Shown: positions 1 to 10,799, counted from the first letter of the stretch. The stretch is DNA of 64,000 bases from Clusia tigrina (GCA_920105625.2 OV050030.1:145399877-145463876); one strand, 5' to 3'. Made by a program: numbers and translations. The notes: generated by a model not told the origin, from the sequence alone.

Positions 1-16
1 TGACACTCTAAAAGCA

Positions 17-1395
17 ATGATACCGACAATAATGGCTATACCAAGAAGCATGAGTAATAAGCTCAAAAGTAATGAGGACGCAGAACAGGGTAGTGCACGA
101 CCCTCAATGTGGAACTGCGTTTCAGTATCAGAAGTCAATAAATTAAAAAAATTGCAATTTAAAATAATTAGGGACACTATCCAGAGAAAAAATGAAGTAA
201 ATATGAATAAAAGTTTGCCAAGAATTATAATCGACAAATATGTTATTGTCGAGCTAAGCGATAATCCTGATTTAGCCCTCGTGGCTGTCATGGAAAAGCT
301 AGCTCAAGTTTTAATACGCCATGGCATCGATAAGGCAGTACTTTCTAAAAATAATGCTTTATTCGACTTGTATCAAGAACAAGAGGTGAAGACCTCATAT
401 GAATATGTATGCGCAAATGAGATAGCCAAACGAAGGCAAACTCCTGCTTTTTTCGTATTTAAACTCCCTAGACTAGTGACAGAGAAAATCGAACAAATTA
501 ATTTAATTCATTACTTCCATTCAATTGTCACAGCCGGACATTCTGGTATGAGCAGAACCATTCTCAAACTAAAACAACTGTACGTATGGAAAAACATGAC
601 AAAAATGGTCAAAACATATGTACAGAATTGACAGAAATGCGCGGAATCCAAAATATCAAAGCATATTAAAGAACAAATGTTCATTACGTATACACCCACG
701 GACACTTTTCAGACTATAGAGGTAGACACTGTGGGACCGGTAAGAGTATCAAATGGGTATAAATATATACTGACCTAAGTACATTGCATCATTCTCAATG
801 TACAATAAGACTGCGAAAGAGGTAGCGAGAACTGTATTAGAACGTTTTGTGCTACAATTTCGGAATTTTCAGACAGTTAAAACTGACATGGGCACAGAAT
901 TCGTAAACAAGATATTCGACACAATGAGCAATACACTCAAATTTGAGCACAAAACATCGACCCTTTATCACCACCAGACGTTAGTCAGTATAGAACGGAG
1001 CTATAGGGTTATTAATCAATACCTACTGACTACAACTGAAGTAGTGGTATGGGACAAATGCATACGTCACGTATAACACTAAGCTAAACGTCGACACTGG
1101 CTTTACACCGTTCGAATTAATATACTGCTTTATTCTGTCTATTTTAACACAGCCACATTCAGCCCTAATCACGCTTCAATGCTTACAAGAAAGGAAATAG
1201 AGACTCCACAGTGCCAGGGAGACTGCGAAATTACTCTTGGAACAATAATAATAAAAAGTCAGTATGATAAAAATTGTAATTCTAATAACTTTAATATAGG
1301 GGATTTAGAAAAAATTAGATAAGCAATATTTAGGACCTTTTAACATAATAGAAATATTAGGTGGAAATTCCAAAATAAAAAAAAACAATAATAAC
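17..1395 (+). pseudogene. Ty3/gypsy integrase-end pol remnant (mdg1/412-like)
   Basis: Decayed 3' part of a retrotransposon pol gene. The first open stretch (17-631) ends in an integrase zinc-binding region (HYFHSIVTAGHSGMSRTI, then KNMTKMVKTYVQN) and stops at a TGA just before the Cys pair (QKCAESK) that would complete the HHCC finger. The reading then continues through TPTDTFQTIEVDTVGP (first catalytic Asp) and, after further breaks, through a second piece at 798-1076 with KTDMGTEF (second Asp) and HHQTLVSIERSY (Glu region). Around 1300-1370 there is a GPFNIIEIL segment like the integrase C-terminal GPY/F module. The family match is from known integrase motifs; the mdg1/412 lineage is inferred from TPTDTFQTIEVDTVGP. 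At least three stops or shifts make it non-functional. The RT and RNase H would lie left of the window. Confidence 0.75.
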
Positions 1396-1542
1396 AATTG
1401 TAACGACTCAATTTCGCTGGGGTAAATACTCAGCGGGTTCCAGGGTCGCTAACAGAAATTTAATCGCTGTTGTATTTATTTTATGAAATATTTTCAGCTA
1501 TTTCCTATACATATATAATTATATTTGATTACTTCCCTACTC
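1396..1542. other. AT-rich noncoding tail of the preceding element
   Basis: No reading frame or signal recognised. It probably belongs to the 3' untranslated part of the element to its left, since the integrase C-terminal module ends just before it. Confidence 0.3.
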
Positions 1543-1816
1543 TGTCTGTATGTTCGTGGTAGTGTCCATGGTTTGTGCTAGTCTCCAGGGAGAGTCGGTC
1601 AAAACCATAAACTCCTGGCTCTGTCTATGTTGCGTATGTTTTCCAGGGAGAGTTGGTCAAAACCATAAACTCCTGGCTCTGTTTGTGTTGCCGATGTGTC
1701 CCAGGGAGAGTCGTTCAAAACCATATATTCTTGGCTCTGTCTATGTTGCATATGTGTCCCAGGGAGAGTCGGTCAAAACCATAAACTCCTGGTTCTGTCT
1801 GCGTTTTATTTATTGT
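1543..1816. repeat. Tandem repeat, 58-bp unit, about 4 copies plus a partial
   Basis: The motif CCAGGGAGAGTCGGTC recurs at 1585, 1643, 1701 and 1759, an exact 58-bp period. Each unit carries TCAAAACCATAAACTCCTGG and CTCTGTCTATGTTGC with a few substitutions. A diverged partial unit precedes the first. All frames through it are short or low-complexity, so the apparent ORFs are not taken as genes. Such arrays occur in the noncoding 3' regions or LTRs of some gypsy-type elements; assignment to the element at the left is inference. Confidence 0.9.
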
Positions 1817-2106
1817 CAATACTATTCGTAGCCACTACCGGTGTCTCTAGGAGCTTGGTGCGTTGTATACTTGCTGAACGATGCTGGATCAAAGAGATCC
1901 ACTGTCCGGGCCACTCCGCTGATAAAGCGAAAGCTTGCCATGGGATCAGTGCTTGTTGTTATTTTGGTCCAGTTGTCCATTGATCACCTTCACCTTCTGC
2001 TGGTCAACCACCTCTTGGTAAAGCCTCTAGTTGTCCAGCAGAGTTGTTGCCTGCAGTCAGTGCGACTTGACCGCTCCCGTTGTTTGTAGTGTGATTGTTC
2101 TTGTCT

Positions 2107-2535
2107 TGTTGTTATTGCAGATATTTATTTATACTCCGGCAGTTTACTGTTTTGTGCTTACGATTGGTTCGCATGTATGTGGTGCTCCCTAGTTTTCCTC
2201 CGTGTTCCGCCTTTGATTGTTGTTGTTGCTGCAAATATTTGTTTGCACTACTCCTGCTTACTGCTTTCCGTTTGCGATCGGTTAGCGTGTGTGTTGTACT
2301 CTTTCGTGTTTCTCCGTTGAATAAATATTTATTTGCACTCCGCCTGCTTACTGGTTTGCGCTTGCGATAGGTTGGCGTGTTTCTCTTTCTCCGTGTTCCG
2401 CCTGCGGTCGCTGTACTGTTGTTGTTGTTGTTATAAATATGTATTTGTACTCCGCCTGCTGAATGTTTCGTGCGTGTTTCTCTCTCGTTTTTCTCCGTGT
2501 TCCGCCTTTGGTCGCTGTAGTGTTCAATATAACAC
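2107..2535. repeat. Degenerate tandem repeat, about 95-112-bp unit, 4 copies
   Basis: Four related blocks begin near 2107, 2219, 2320 and 2416. Each runs from a TTGTTGTTG-type stretch through a (A)AATATTTATTTGCACTCC-like core and a CTGCTTACTG segment to a CTCCGTGTTCCGCCT tail. The 173-residue minus-strand frame across this block (2112-2633) is Thr/Asn/Arg/Lys-rich because of the repeat and has no recognisable domain, so it is not called a gene. Flanks 1817-2106 and 2536-3094 are unassigned. Confidence 0.75.
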
Positions 2536-3094
2536 TTTTCGTTTCTGAGTTCATTAAAACGTTTACGCTTATTGGTCCGATCGTCTGTGCGTAAATGTTT
2601 TATTATACTTATATGCTGTCTTTGTTGTTGCATTTAGCATGGGAGGTGGTTACTCTTTGTTAGGCTGTGGGATGTTGCATGTTGTATATGAGCGTATATG
2701 TGCGGAAAAAACTTGTAGTATTTTCCGTCTTCACACAATAACCATAAGAAATACAAATAATCATAAATATATGAGACACAATAATCATAAATCTATTCAC
2801 ACAAAAAAAAAAAAATTATATTCATAAAAAAATTATTTTTTTTCACTGAAGGATTAATGGTGTAGTGTACAGATGGTCACTCGCTGTGCACAACAATCAA
2901 TAAAGCGATAGCTCACGTTACATGCAGAAATTCATACAACAACAAACCCTAGTGTATGTATCGGGTCCAAGCAAAGTCAGCAAACCACCGCTCACGGACC
3001 TTTGAACTACAGAGAATTAAGCATAATTTGTATGAAGAAAATTATATAAAAAGCCAAGGACTGGGTGAATAAAGATCAGACTTGAATCAGGTAT

Positions 3095-3780
3095 TAGACC
3101 TTTAATTTCTCAAAACATTTGGCTGAGAATATTCGCCGACAATTAATACGCTCAAGCTCTAGTGCGAATAACTGAGCTAAACCTTTTAACCATGTTCTTA
3201 AACGTATATTACAAGTCGTCTCTCTAACGCTAGAAAGCCATTCAGCTGCATAAAAAGACTCGCCTAATTCGTTGCCATTATGTTTTAATGGAAATTTTAC
3301 GACGAGTTTACCACTATCGTAAGAAAATTTGATTTATTAGAAATTTGCTACACCTGCCAAAGAAGCTCTACCAAACTATAAAGCTCATCTTGTCTCTCGT
3401 CTTTGGGCTCACTAAACTTCGGGCTGTCGCATGATGATCTTCATGCTTTTTCGTTCCGCCTGATACACCCCATACCAATGTCGTATTCTGCAATCTTGAG
3501 AAACCATCGCTTAGCTTTATTTGCCCCACAGACAGCACTTCTAAAAAGATTTCAACGCATAACAAGACGTCCACTCGCGCAGGAATGTTAAATCCCCTCT
3601 GCTACATGTAATCGCACATCAGATTTTTTTGCGACGCGGAATCTAAAATAGCGCTGTTTGACAGCAGTCTCCAGAAAAACCTCACCTACCGAAGAGGAAA
3701 CTAAGCTCTTATACAACGTGAACTTCTTTGTTGTTGAGTTGCTGTCATCACTTACCGTCGCGCCACCGAAACATTGAATA
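3095..3780 (-). pseudogene. BEL/Pao retrotransposon pol remnant
   Basis: Reading the minus strand from about 3780 down, one passes VFLETAV (the start of a BEL/Pao retropepsin, where VLLATA is usual), then IKLSDGFSRLQNTTLVW and VSGG (the end of the Pao peptidase, normally LQNT.LGW..SG). Near 3330-3260 comes KLVVKFPLKHNGNELGESF, which resembles the (V)RLPFK....LGES motif that opens the BEL/Pao reverse transcriptase. Frames change several times and a stop closes the piece near 3100. Motif recognition supports BEL/Pao rather than Ty3/gypsy. No LTR was located for it. It lies directly left of a mariner. Confidence 0.65.
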
Positions 3781-3800
3781 GAGCTCCGAATATATACATA

Positions 3801-4725
3801 CGAGGTGTGATCAAAAAATAACCGTTATTTTCATCTTTTCGTGAGCTACGTATGTTCGATGTTCGCATTTTTTTCTGTTATGTTGGTACACATGTCTGTT
3901 ATATATGTTGGCAATACCAACCATTTTGGATTGTCAGTTTGTTTTTGACAGATAAAAAGGTTAGTCGTGATTTGGTGTGCTCTTCGATTTTGTACTATTC
4001 GAAAAAATGGATCAAAGAAACTGTATTCAGTTTTGTGTAAAAAATGAAATTAAATGCGCAAGGACATTTGAAATGTTGACTGTGGCCTTTGGCGAGTCTA
4101 CTATGAGCAGAACACAAGTTCAATTGTGGTATAACCGGTTTAAGGAATGCTCGTCCTGGTCGCCCGAGTACGTCAACAACCGATGAAAACATTGACGCAG
4201 TGAAGAAAATGATTTTGGATAATCGTCGAATCACTATCAGAGAGGTTGCTGATGATGTTGGCATATCGTTCGGCTCATGCCAAGCAAATTTTACGGATGT
4301 TTTAGGCATGAAACGTGCGGCAGCGAAGATTGTTCCAAAATTGCAAAATTTTGAGCAAAAACAACGTCGCATGGACATCGCTCAGGAGCTGTTTTTGGTC
4401 AAAAACAAAATCGTTATCATGCCTCAACCACCGTATTCACCGGACTTGGCCCCCGCTGACTTTTTCCTCTTTCCAAAACTGAAGACACCGATGAAAGGAA
4501 AGCGTTTTGCTACGATTGAGGAGATAAAAGAAAAATCGAAACAGGAGCTGTTGGCGATACCAAAAAAAGCGTTTCAGAAGTGTTTCGAGGATTGGAAAAA
4601 ACGCTGGCATAAGTGTATTATATCTGAGGGGAACTACTTTGAAGGGGACAAGATAGTTGTTGATGAATAAATAAATACTTTATTTTTTGATCACACAATT
4701 ACGGTTATTTTTTGATCACACCTCG
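3801..4725 (+). mobile_element. Mariner (DD34D type), internally deleted
   Basis: Terminal inverted repeats CGAGGTGTGATCAAAAAATA at the left (3801) and its complement ending in CACACCTCG at the right (4725) are flanked by TA on both sides, as expected for Tc1/mariner. The transposase begins at 4007 (MDQRNCIQFC) and contains the N-terminal helix-turn-helix region (RITIREVADDVGISFGS). A short deletion near 4150 breaks the frame. A large internal deletion then joins IAQEL directly to the C-terminal part (KNKIVIMPQPPYSPDLAPADFF), removing the first two catalytic Asp residues. Length is 925 bp against about 1.3 kb for complete mariners, so it cannot encode an active enzyme. Relatives lie at 35948-36052, 36669-37520 and 56912-56981. 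Confidence 0.93.
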
Positions 4726-4879
4726 TATATAGTACATTGCTTTTGTTATGACACAACTGAAATGTAATAAAAAACAGAGAGAGAGACCTAACTGAACAAT
4801 GGAGGGGTAATAATGAGACAGAGTTGATTAGAATGTGGTGGAATGAGACAGTACATGGACAGAATTTGATCAGTCAGTT

Positions 4880-4985
4880 CACCACCTGCGGTTAGCGTAA
4901 TTGTCTGGATGGACAGATTACAACAGCTGTAGGCCCAGGTTCGATTTCTGGGAGGGTTCGCAATTGGTGTGCTGTTGATTTCTGA
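4880..4985 (+). repeat. Possible tRNA-derived SINE or tRNA-like sequence
   Basis: GGTTAGCGTAATTGTCTGG resembles an RNA polymerase III A box, and about 55 bases later GGTTCGATTTC resembles a B box. The second can form a 5-bp T-arm (CCAGG/TCTGG) around TTCGATT. No 7-bp acceptor stem or anticodon arm closes properly, so this is not a functional tRNA gene. A short tail of unique-looking sequence follows to about 5120. A tRNA-derived SINE head is the best reading, but no second copy is visible in the window. Confidence 0.3.
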
Positions 4986-6289
4986 GACATAATAAAAAAT
5001 GCTTGGGAAAAAATTGCCTTTCATTGAAAGATATCTGATGAGGACAAGTGGCTTATCCGAAATAGCTATAAGATCTGCCAAAAATGTTTCAATAATTCTT
5101 CTTCTTCTGAAAAACTATTACGGTGGCATAACCACACATACGCAATTGCAACTACTGTTGCAACTTGTTTTGTCAATAAATTCGTTACAAAAATAATCTT
5201 CATATTCACAGAATTTACGACTATCAACTTACTCACATAAATAAAGAAAAAATAAATAATAATAAGACAATTCGATGTATTAGAATTTTGGAATGAAAAA
5301 TAAAATACATATTACATTTATTTTTACAATTAAGAAAAATTTAAAATTTCTAAAAAAATTATAAAATAAAAATTGATATAAAAATAAAATTAAAAACGAA
5401 GGTAGTTTATAAAGTAATTATGATTACAGACACTAATTTTTTTTTATAATAAATGAAAATTCGGTAAGAATGAAGTCTGATATATACAGTTACATATATT
5501 TTTAAGTTTTAAGGCAGCATTGGGCATAGAAGAATATCCTGGTGGATCATCCTTATGCAATATGCACGTAAAAAGAGCGTACTCCAGCGTCGAGGCCAGA
5601 GCGTGAGGTATACCAACGTCCCTGAGATCGGTGAAAGGTAGATTGGATGCTATAGCACCGCCAAAATTTAATTCAGCGAACAGAAAAGTTAGTTGAAGAA
5701 GACGATGAAGTAAGGGTAGAAGAAGGAGAAGTTCAACAAAGACAGGAACGATAAAACGATGTCTAACACGTGCATGAAACTGACCAAACGGCCAAATTGC
5801 TGAAAGTTAAGTAAAAGTAAATTTTCGAGATAAAAGGGTGGAAGAGGTTCTTATAGGAAAATGAAGATAGTACCAGGCGAATACTTATCAAGTAGGAGAC
5901 ACGAAACTAAGCTATGAGGATAATTATTAATATGGTAACAACGATGATGATAAGGGATATTGATTGCATAGCTGAGAAAAATATACGAAAACATCAACAT
6001 TTTTTTTTTCAGCAACGAAAATCCATTATTTCATACGCCAGTGTGCACACTTTCTGAACAGGAATCGACAATGTTATCTAAAATCGAAAGTTCCTACAAC
6101 AACGATCACAGCTTCAATTTTCAACATCAATTTCAAGTCGCAAACTGAATAATCTCTTGGTGAAAACTTCATTCTGACTACGAACAGATTACGTACCCAA
6201 ACTTCATCGGCTATCTTATCAATATTTTCTACAATTGAAGGATCTCCACGACATCAAAGACGCCGGCCTACAATTTTATACGTAAGTTC
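4986..6289. other. Long AT-rich noncoding stretch
   Basis: No coding signal, terminal repeat or RNA gene was recognised. 5230-5500 is more than 75 percent A+T by eye. 5510-5900 is less biased and may be decayed retroelement sequence. 6010-6290 leads into the retroelement 3' end that follows and may be its upstream internal part. Confidence 0.4.
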
Positions 6290-6862
6290 CAGAATGAGCG
6301 GAGGGGAATTCAGAATTCACCGAGGCAATGCACCGCACCAGTAGAAGGAAGAGCAGTAGTATTGTAAGAATAAACTATAGGAATAAGTCGTAAAACAAAA
6401 ATGTTGTCAGAATTAATTAAAAGAATAAATTACAAAAGAAAAATAAAAAAAGAAAACCGAAAGACAAAAAAGAATAATAACCACAAGAGTCTAATAACAA
6501 AAAAAATTAAATAAAATAAATATACAATAAAAATAAAAAAAATAATAGATAATAAAAAAAGTAAGGAAAAATATAAGGACCAATATGAACAAATATAATA
6601 ATGATAAAAAAAAAAACAAAAAAATGAGAAAAAGCAATAATAAAAGATAAAATAAACCAAACAACAAGCACCCAAAACATAGCAAAGATAGATAATAAAA
6701 AAAATGTATTGTATAGTAAGGATGCACAAATTGTTTTTGGTGAAGGTATATCACTAGAGAATAAGAAGAATTATTAACTAAGATTTAGCTCTACTACCAA
6801 TCTAGAAAGAGGGGAAAGATGTTGTGAGTCAAACTCACACTGTCAACCATACATCAGTAGCG
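6290..6862 (+). mobile_element. 3' end of a gypsy-type LTR element (PPT plus LTR stub)
   Basis: This plus-strand block parallels the complement of the 3' end of the 11.1-kb element further right. It starts with GAGGGGAATTCAGAATTCACC (compare the complement of 22200-22245), runs through a 350-bp A-rich tract (6420-6760, complement of the T-rich 21840-22060), and ends in a polypurine tract AGAAAGAGGGGAAAGA (about 6809-6824). That is followed at once by TGTTGTGAGT, the start of the same LTR type. Only about 35-40 bp of LTR remain before unrelated sequence. It is a truncated older member of that family in opposite orientation. Confidence 0.65.
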
Positions 6863-6934
6863 CATAAGTCTTATCAGTAACAATAAGAAAATACGTGCAG
6901 TTGGAAGTATATCTCAGGTTTTCTAGGCTGCGGC

Positions 6935-7560
6935 TTGCTCTTTAATCAAGTGTCTCATTTCCTTACGTTTGTGTGTGGCAACCTGGGGGCTGAACCATGC
7001 AGTCAGGTCGATTGCTTCCCATGAGTCTTCTGGAATGGGTTGCCTCAGGAACATCTGTGCCATTTTCTTGTTGAGGCGTTTTTAACTGGTATGAGGGTAA
7101 ATGGGTAGCATTCTTGGTGGCGTCTCCCCGAGTGTAGCTTGGTATTCCTCATATAAGTATCCCCGCAACACTTCCACCTGGTATTCGTGCGTGCCTCGTT
7201 CCAGTGATTATGGATCCGGGGGAACAGACGATGACTAAGTACCAGTGATTGCTCTGGTTTATGGATATCAAAATGAAATCCTTATTGAAGATATTTCCCC
7301 CTTAGTCCATCGATTTAAGCCCGCATGCCTGTTGGCTGCTGTTCCCGGTTGCCTGGTGAGTTTGGTGAGAAATGTGTACTGAATATGTGTACCCTCTCCT
7401 GCATCCGGCTGGGCTCAAGGTTTTTCTGCCACCACCTCATGTAGAATTCTATCAGGACATCGTTGAAGAGACAGTCTACCAGTAGGTGAGCAGTGTCGGA
7501 CTTCCTGATGGCGATTCCTCCCGCTCCCGGTCGTCAGTTTGGACTTCGTTTTCCTTCACG
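6935..7560 (-). pseudogene. Ulp1/SENP6-7-like SUMO protease domain (C48), broken
   Basis: The minus strand encodes, in order: PGAGGIAIRKSDTAHLL then LFNDVLIEFYMRWW (the opening of the Ulp1 catalytic fold; SENP6/7 have LND.IIDFYL); RMQERVHIFSTHF; after a one-base shift near 7315, GGNIFNKDFILISINQSNHW and YLVIVCSPG (the HW pair carries the catalytic His); after another shift, VEVLRGYLYEEY; and finally DLTAWFSPQV then THKRKEMRHLI before the stop. Known Ulp1 proteases use His-Asp-Cys. Here the central strand and the DCG-type segment with the catalytic Cys are not visible between the YEEY and AQMFLRQP pieces, and there are stops at about 7532 and near 7090. It lies about 200 bp downstream of a Ty3/gypsy integrase on the same strand. 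It may be a retroelement-borne ORF or a host gene fragment (velo-like). Confidence 0.7.
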
Positions 7561-7769
7561 GTTATACGCGCGACGTGGCTTACTTGCAGCGCATCGTATT
7601 TTGCCTTCTTTGTGTCTTCTTTCTTTGCTTGTTGACTAAATGGAAAATTTTGTTGTTATTCACTTGTGTACTGTTGTAAATCAAGGATATCGGTCTGATG
7701 GTACTAAACGTGTAATCGGTTTTCTCAATCCTGCGTTTTCTTAATTATTTAGCTTCTTCAAGTCGGTCG

Positions 7770-8310
7770 GATGATGTAGCCTTCACTGTTATCAGGTGCA
7801 AAGTAAGGTTTAAATTCGCCGACATGGGCAGTCTTTTCCCGTTTGCTTCCCCTGCGACTCAACTCCACGATGACTGGCGAAACGAAGTTAGTGATTAGAA
7901 AAGGCCCGTCGTATCGTGGTGCCAGTTTAGCGGCAAAGTGTTATGTGGCTTTGGATAGATGGTGTTGCTTAACCAACATTAATTGACCAATGACGGGTTT
8001 CCACGCTCAGTGTTGCAAATTGTAATACCTCCTCTGGTCCTGTGTTGCCCCCTTAAGATTTTGGTTCACAATCCAGGGTATAGTTTTCCGCATGCCTAAG
8101 TATCCTGTTTCGCAATCCAGGCTATTATTTTCCGGATGCCTAAATATCCTGCTGTTGGAGCATCATGGTTCTACTTCCTATTCTGTTGGGGAATAATTCC
8201 GCTCTGCATTGTTTAAATAGCGGCTGGAATATACTATCACGCGTTACACTTTTCGATTTCTAGGGTGAGCACCGCGCCCAATCTATAGTCGCTCGCGTCT
8301 GTGGAAATCA
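7770..8310 (-). pseudogene. Ty3/gypsy RNase H start fused to integrase C-terminus
   Basis: Minus-strand motifs in order: LISTDASDYRLGAVL (RNase H, first catalytic Asp), IVYSSRYLNNAERNYSPTE (RNase H), then after a deletion QRRYYNLQH, QLMLVKQHHLSKATKHFA and KLAPRYDGPFLITNFVSP (the GPY/F module at the integrase C-terminus), ending HVGEFKPYF and a stop near 7768. The rest of RNase H, the HHCC finger and the DDE core are deleted. The integrase tail differs from that of the 11.1-kb element, so it is another Ty3/gypsy lineage. The Ulp1-like domain follows on the same strand. Confidence 0.75.
8061..8152. repeat. Two-copy direct repeat, about 44-bp unit
   Basis: The phrase (C)GCAATCCAGG(G/C)TAT...TTTTCCG.ATGCCTAA.TATCCTG occurs twice in succession, at about 8071-8105 and 8113-8150. 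It lies at the deletion junction between RNase H and integrase sequences of the gypsy remnant, so it may mark how that deletion arose. Confidence 0.7.
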
Positions 8311-8649
8311 AGTTAAAGCAGCTATCATGTAAAATAAAAATTACACAAATCAAAAATAAAACTATAATACTAATAGTTTGTTGTGAGGGTAAGTGAAATT
8401 GCATGGTCAAGCATATGTGCCAGTCAGCATGGTACATTTAACAATGAACGACAAATACAAGGGTAAACTGACTATGTACGTATGTAAATAAGACACGTGT
8501 AACCATACATCAAAAAATCTCCACACACGCGGACATACTTATGCATGCAGTGGAAAGCAGAGAATTCTGATAATTGGTTCGAAAGAAAATATGGAGAGAA
8601 GGGAACAAGCTCCTAACATAAACAGAAATGAATTAGAGTATATATTGTA
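8311..8649. other. No recognisable feature
   Basis: AT-rich sequence between the gypsy remnant and a non-LTR remnant. The minus-strand frame through 8311-8437 is an upstream extension of the RNase H frame with no similarity recognised. Confidence 0.3.
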
Positions 8650-9560
8650 AGAAACTGAAAATGAGTATTTGTAATTGACTTGGGGAGAATTAGTTTGGCG
8701 AAGAGTTAGAAGCAATGAACGAGCAACGATTATTTATGCTGACTTTAGTAAGGGATTTTATGTAGTAAACCATATATTTATCCTCTTTAAACTTCTCAGG
8801 TTTGGTTTCCCACCATTACTTTTAAAATGGGTAAGATTATATTTGTCAGAACGTACCCAACAGGTCATATTTAAAAGATTCTTATCTGATGAATTTCCTG
8901 CTTCTTTTCGCGCATATCCCATTGCAACATACTTACTTCATTGTTGATCAACCATTGTTATACGTTGATCATATGTTCGACTTAGGTGTGACTTTTGACG
9001 AAAAACTTACATTTAGTAAACACGTTGCAACTGTAGTTAACAAAGCTTCTCTGACTCTAGGCGTCATAAAACGTTGGGCAAAGGAGTTCAGAGACTCTTT
9101 TATTATCAAACTTCTATCCACTTCTTTGGTATCATAAGAAGAATACGCAAGAGTTGTTAGGTGTCCTAGATATGCCTGTTAATCTGATGCTATTGAATCA
9201 CTTCAAAAGCTTTTTTGATTGTTTTGCCTACGTCCTTTTACATGGAAGTCGAATTTGCAACTTCCCTCTTATGTGAGTAGTCTTACACTTATTCGTATCC
9301 TCTTTCTTAAAACCCGTAGAACAATGATTAAAGCATGTTTTGTGTCCAGACTATTGAGTGGCAAAATAAGAAGTAGTTTTTGTCTCATCATTCTCAACAT
9401 AATGCTCCTGCAAGAAGAACAAGGAGTTTCCCTCCTGTGTATCCTTACAATCGAAACTATTTAGATTTTGCGCCGTTTCGTAGAGCGTGTTACGATTTTA
9501 ATTTAATTTCGGAGGTGATTTGTGTGAATGAATCCAAACATATGTCAAAATGAAAAATAA
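8650..9560 (+). pseudogene. Non-LTR retrotransposon RT remnant
   Basis: Pieces of a reverse transcriptase read on the plus strand. 8675-8947 has IIYADFSKGFYVVNH (RT motif A, normally DFSKAFD..NH) and then KWVRLYLSERTQQVIFK. A deletion removes the YADD motif. 8960-9135 has FDLGVTFDEKLTFSKHV and LGVIKRWAKEFRD, the C-terminal thumb region. 9219-9464 and the following sequence read as the C-terminal region found after RT in Jockey/CR1-type elements (LRPFTWKSNLQLPSYVS). Several frame changes. The presumed 3' end is near 9560, and 9561-9897 holds nothing recognisable. Confidence 0.7.
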
Positions 9561-9897
9561 CATTTTTTCATACAAACCGTGAGTAGATCCTTTATGGATA
9601 TTTATTACCCTTCCTAAATCATTTACTTAGCGTAACTGTTCAGTTAGGCAAGGGGTTTTAGTGAGTAAAATCTCAGTCTTGAGTGGTACGTAATCCCTCG
9701 TGTCTTTTTGAAGATTTCTACTCCTCCAGAAAAAAAATTTGATTTCTTGAATTTTACTATAAACTTAGAAGCTAACAATATTTACTTAAACCTTAATAAA
9801 ATAATACACATATCCTTGCCTTAATGTTGTTTTTGTAGGAATTTAAAACTTTTATTTTGTTATTTTAACATCTTATGTATCTTTATCTTTTGTATAG

Positions 9898-10760
9898 TTA
9901 CGTTGCAGTACTGCTCTTGCTAAACTGTTTGGGTGAGTTTCCAACTTGCTTTCTTCTACTACTGTTGACTTCCAGGTCTTTGTAAATGTTCCAGTTTTTA
10001 ATAAACCATGTCACCGCTGTAATTCTTCTTAATAGCTTCGATTGAACTCTTTGTACCCTATATGTATTCGAGGGTGATGCAGTGCCAAATAACTGGATCC
10101 CATACTTCCAGATTGGCTTAAGAATTGCTTTGTAGAGCAAAAGTAATCGGCAATCCGTTGGCAGGTCTGAAACGTAGATCAAGTATAGAATATCGGTGAA
10201 ATCACTACCCTGTGGTACAACAGCTCTGATAGGCTATTCATTGAATTTATAAGTATTGTGTATAATAATAAATTTTCTATTATTCATGTGTGCTTGTGGC
10301 CAATATGTTTGTTTTGCTTGGGCATCATATAAGAATATTGCAAAGCAGAAGTTTTTATTTTCAAATGTTTTCAGCATTTCGGAAACAATTCTGTACACTT
10401 GTTCTACTGTGCTGTGTTTCTCTCTGAAGCCAATCCGATGAACGGTTATTACGTTCCTTGAGCTCAATATAGGCCAAAGTTATTTGATCAAGAGTTTCTT
10501 AAACATCTTGGAAAGCAGAGGTAACAGGCTAATAAGTCTATAAGAGCTAACGAGTGAAGGGTCTTTCCAGGTTTGGGCACAGAAGCTAGTGCCATTAATT
10601 ATGTTTAATACATGTTTGACAGCAATTTCTCGCAATTCTCTTATAATTTTCCCATTTATTTGATAAATGCCCGATCTTCTTTTTATATTGACATAATTTA
10701 TCTCTTCTTTCATAGCTTTTATTTTTATTCCCAGTTATACTCCTGTTTCAGGTCTATCAG
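9898..10760 (-). pseudogene. Jockey-clade RT remnant
   Basis: Minus-strand pieces in pol order: 10480-10713 contains WKDPSLVSSYRLISLLPLL then SKMFKKLL (RT motif, normally SYRPISLLP..SK..E.L); 10234-10467 contains HRIGFREKHSTVEQVYRI (RT motif GFR..HST..Q) then FAIFLYDAQA (motif A region, normally FLD.AQAFD); 9898-10182 contains LYKAILKPIWKYGIQLFGTA followed by RVQSKLLRRI, the diagnostic C-terminal stretch of Jockey-type ORF2. The YADD block is deleted and frames shift between pieces. Orientation is opposite to both neighbouring non-LTR remnants. Confidence 0.8.
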
Positions 10761-10799
10761 TTGGGGGTGTTTCTGTTTGGTGTTTCAAGGACTTAAGCG

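Noticed and set aside
1585..1816. Possible CRISPR-like array
   Set aside because: The 58-bp units are contiguous with no variable spacers and the genome is eukaryotic.
2112..2633. 173-residue minus-strand frame rich in Thr, Asn, Arg and Lys
   Set aside because: It lies on a degenerate tandem repeat, its residues mirror the repeat unit, and no domain is recognisable.
4880..4985. Functional tRNA gene
   Set aside because: No acceptor stem or anticodon arm can be drawn around the A/B-box-like sequences.
6430..6754. Minus-strand frames of 87-99 residues, almost all Phe, Tyr, Leu and Ile, resembling membrane proteins
   Set aside because: They translate an A-rich tract read from the T-rich strand. 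The same tract recurs in the noncoding 3' end of the LTR family.
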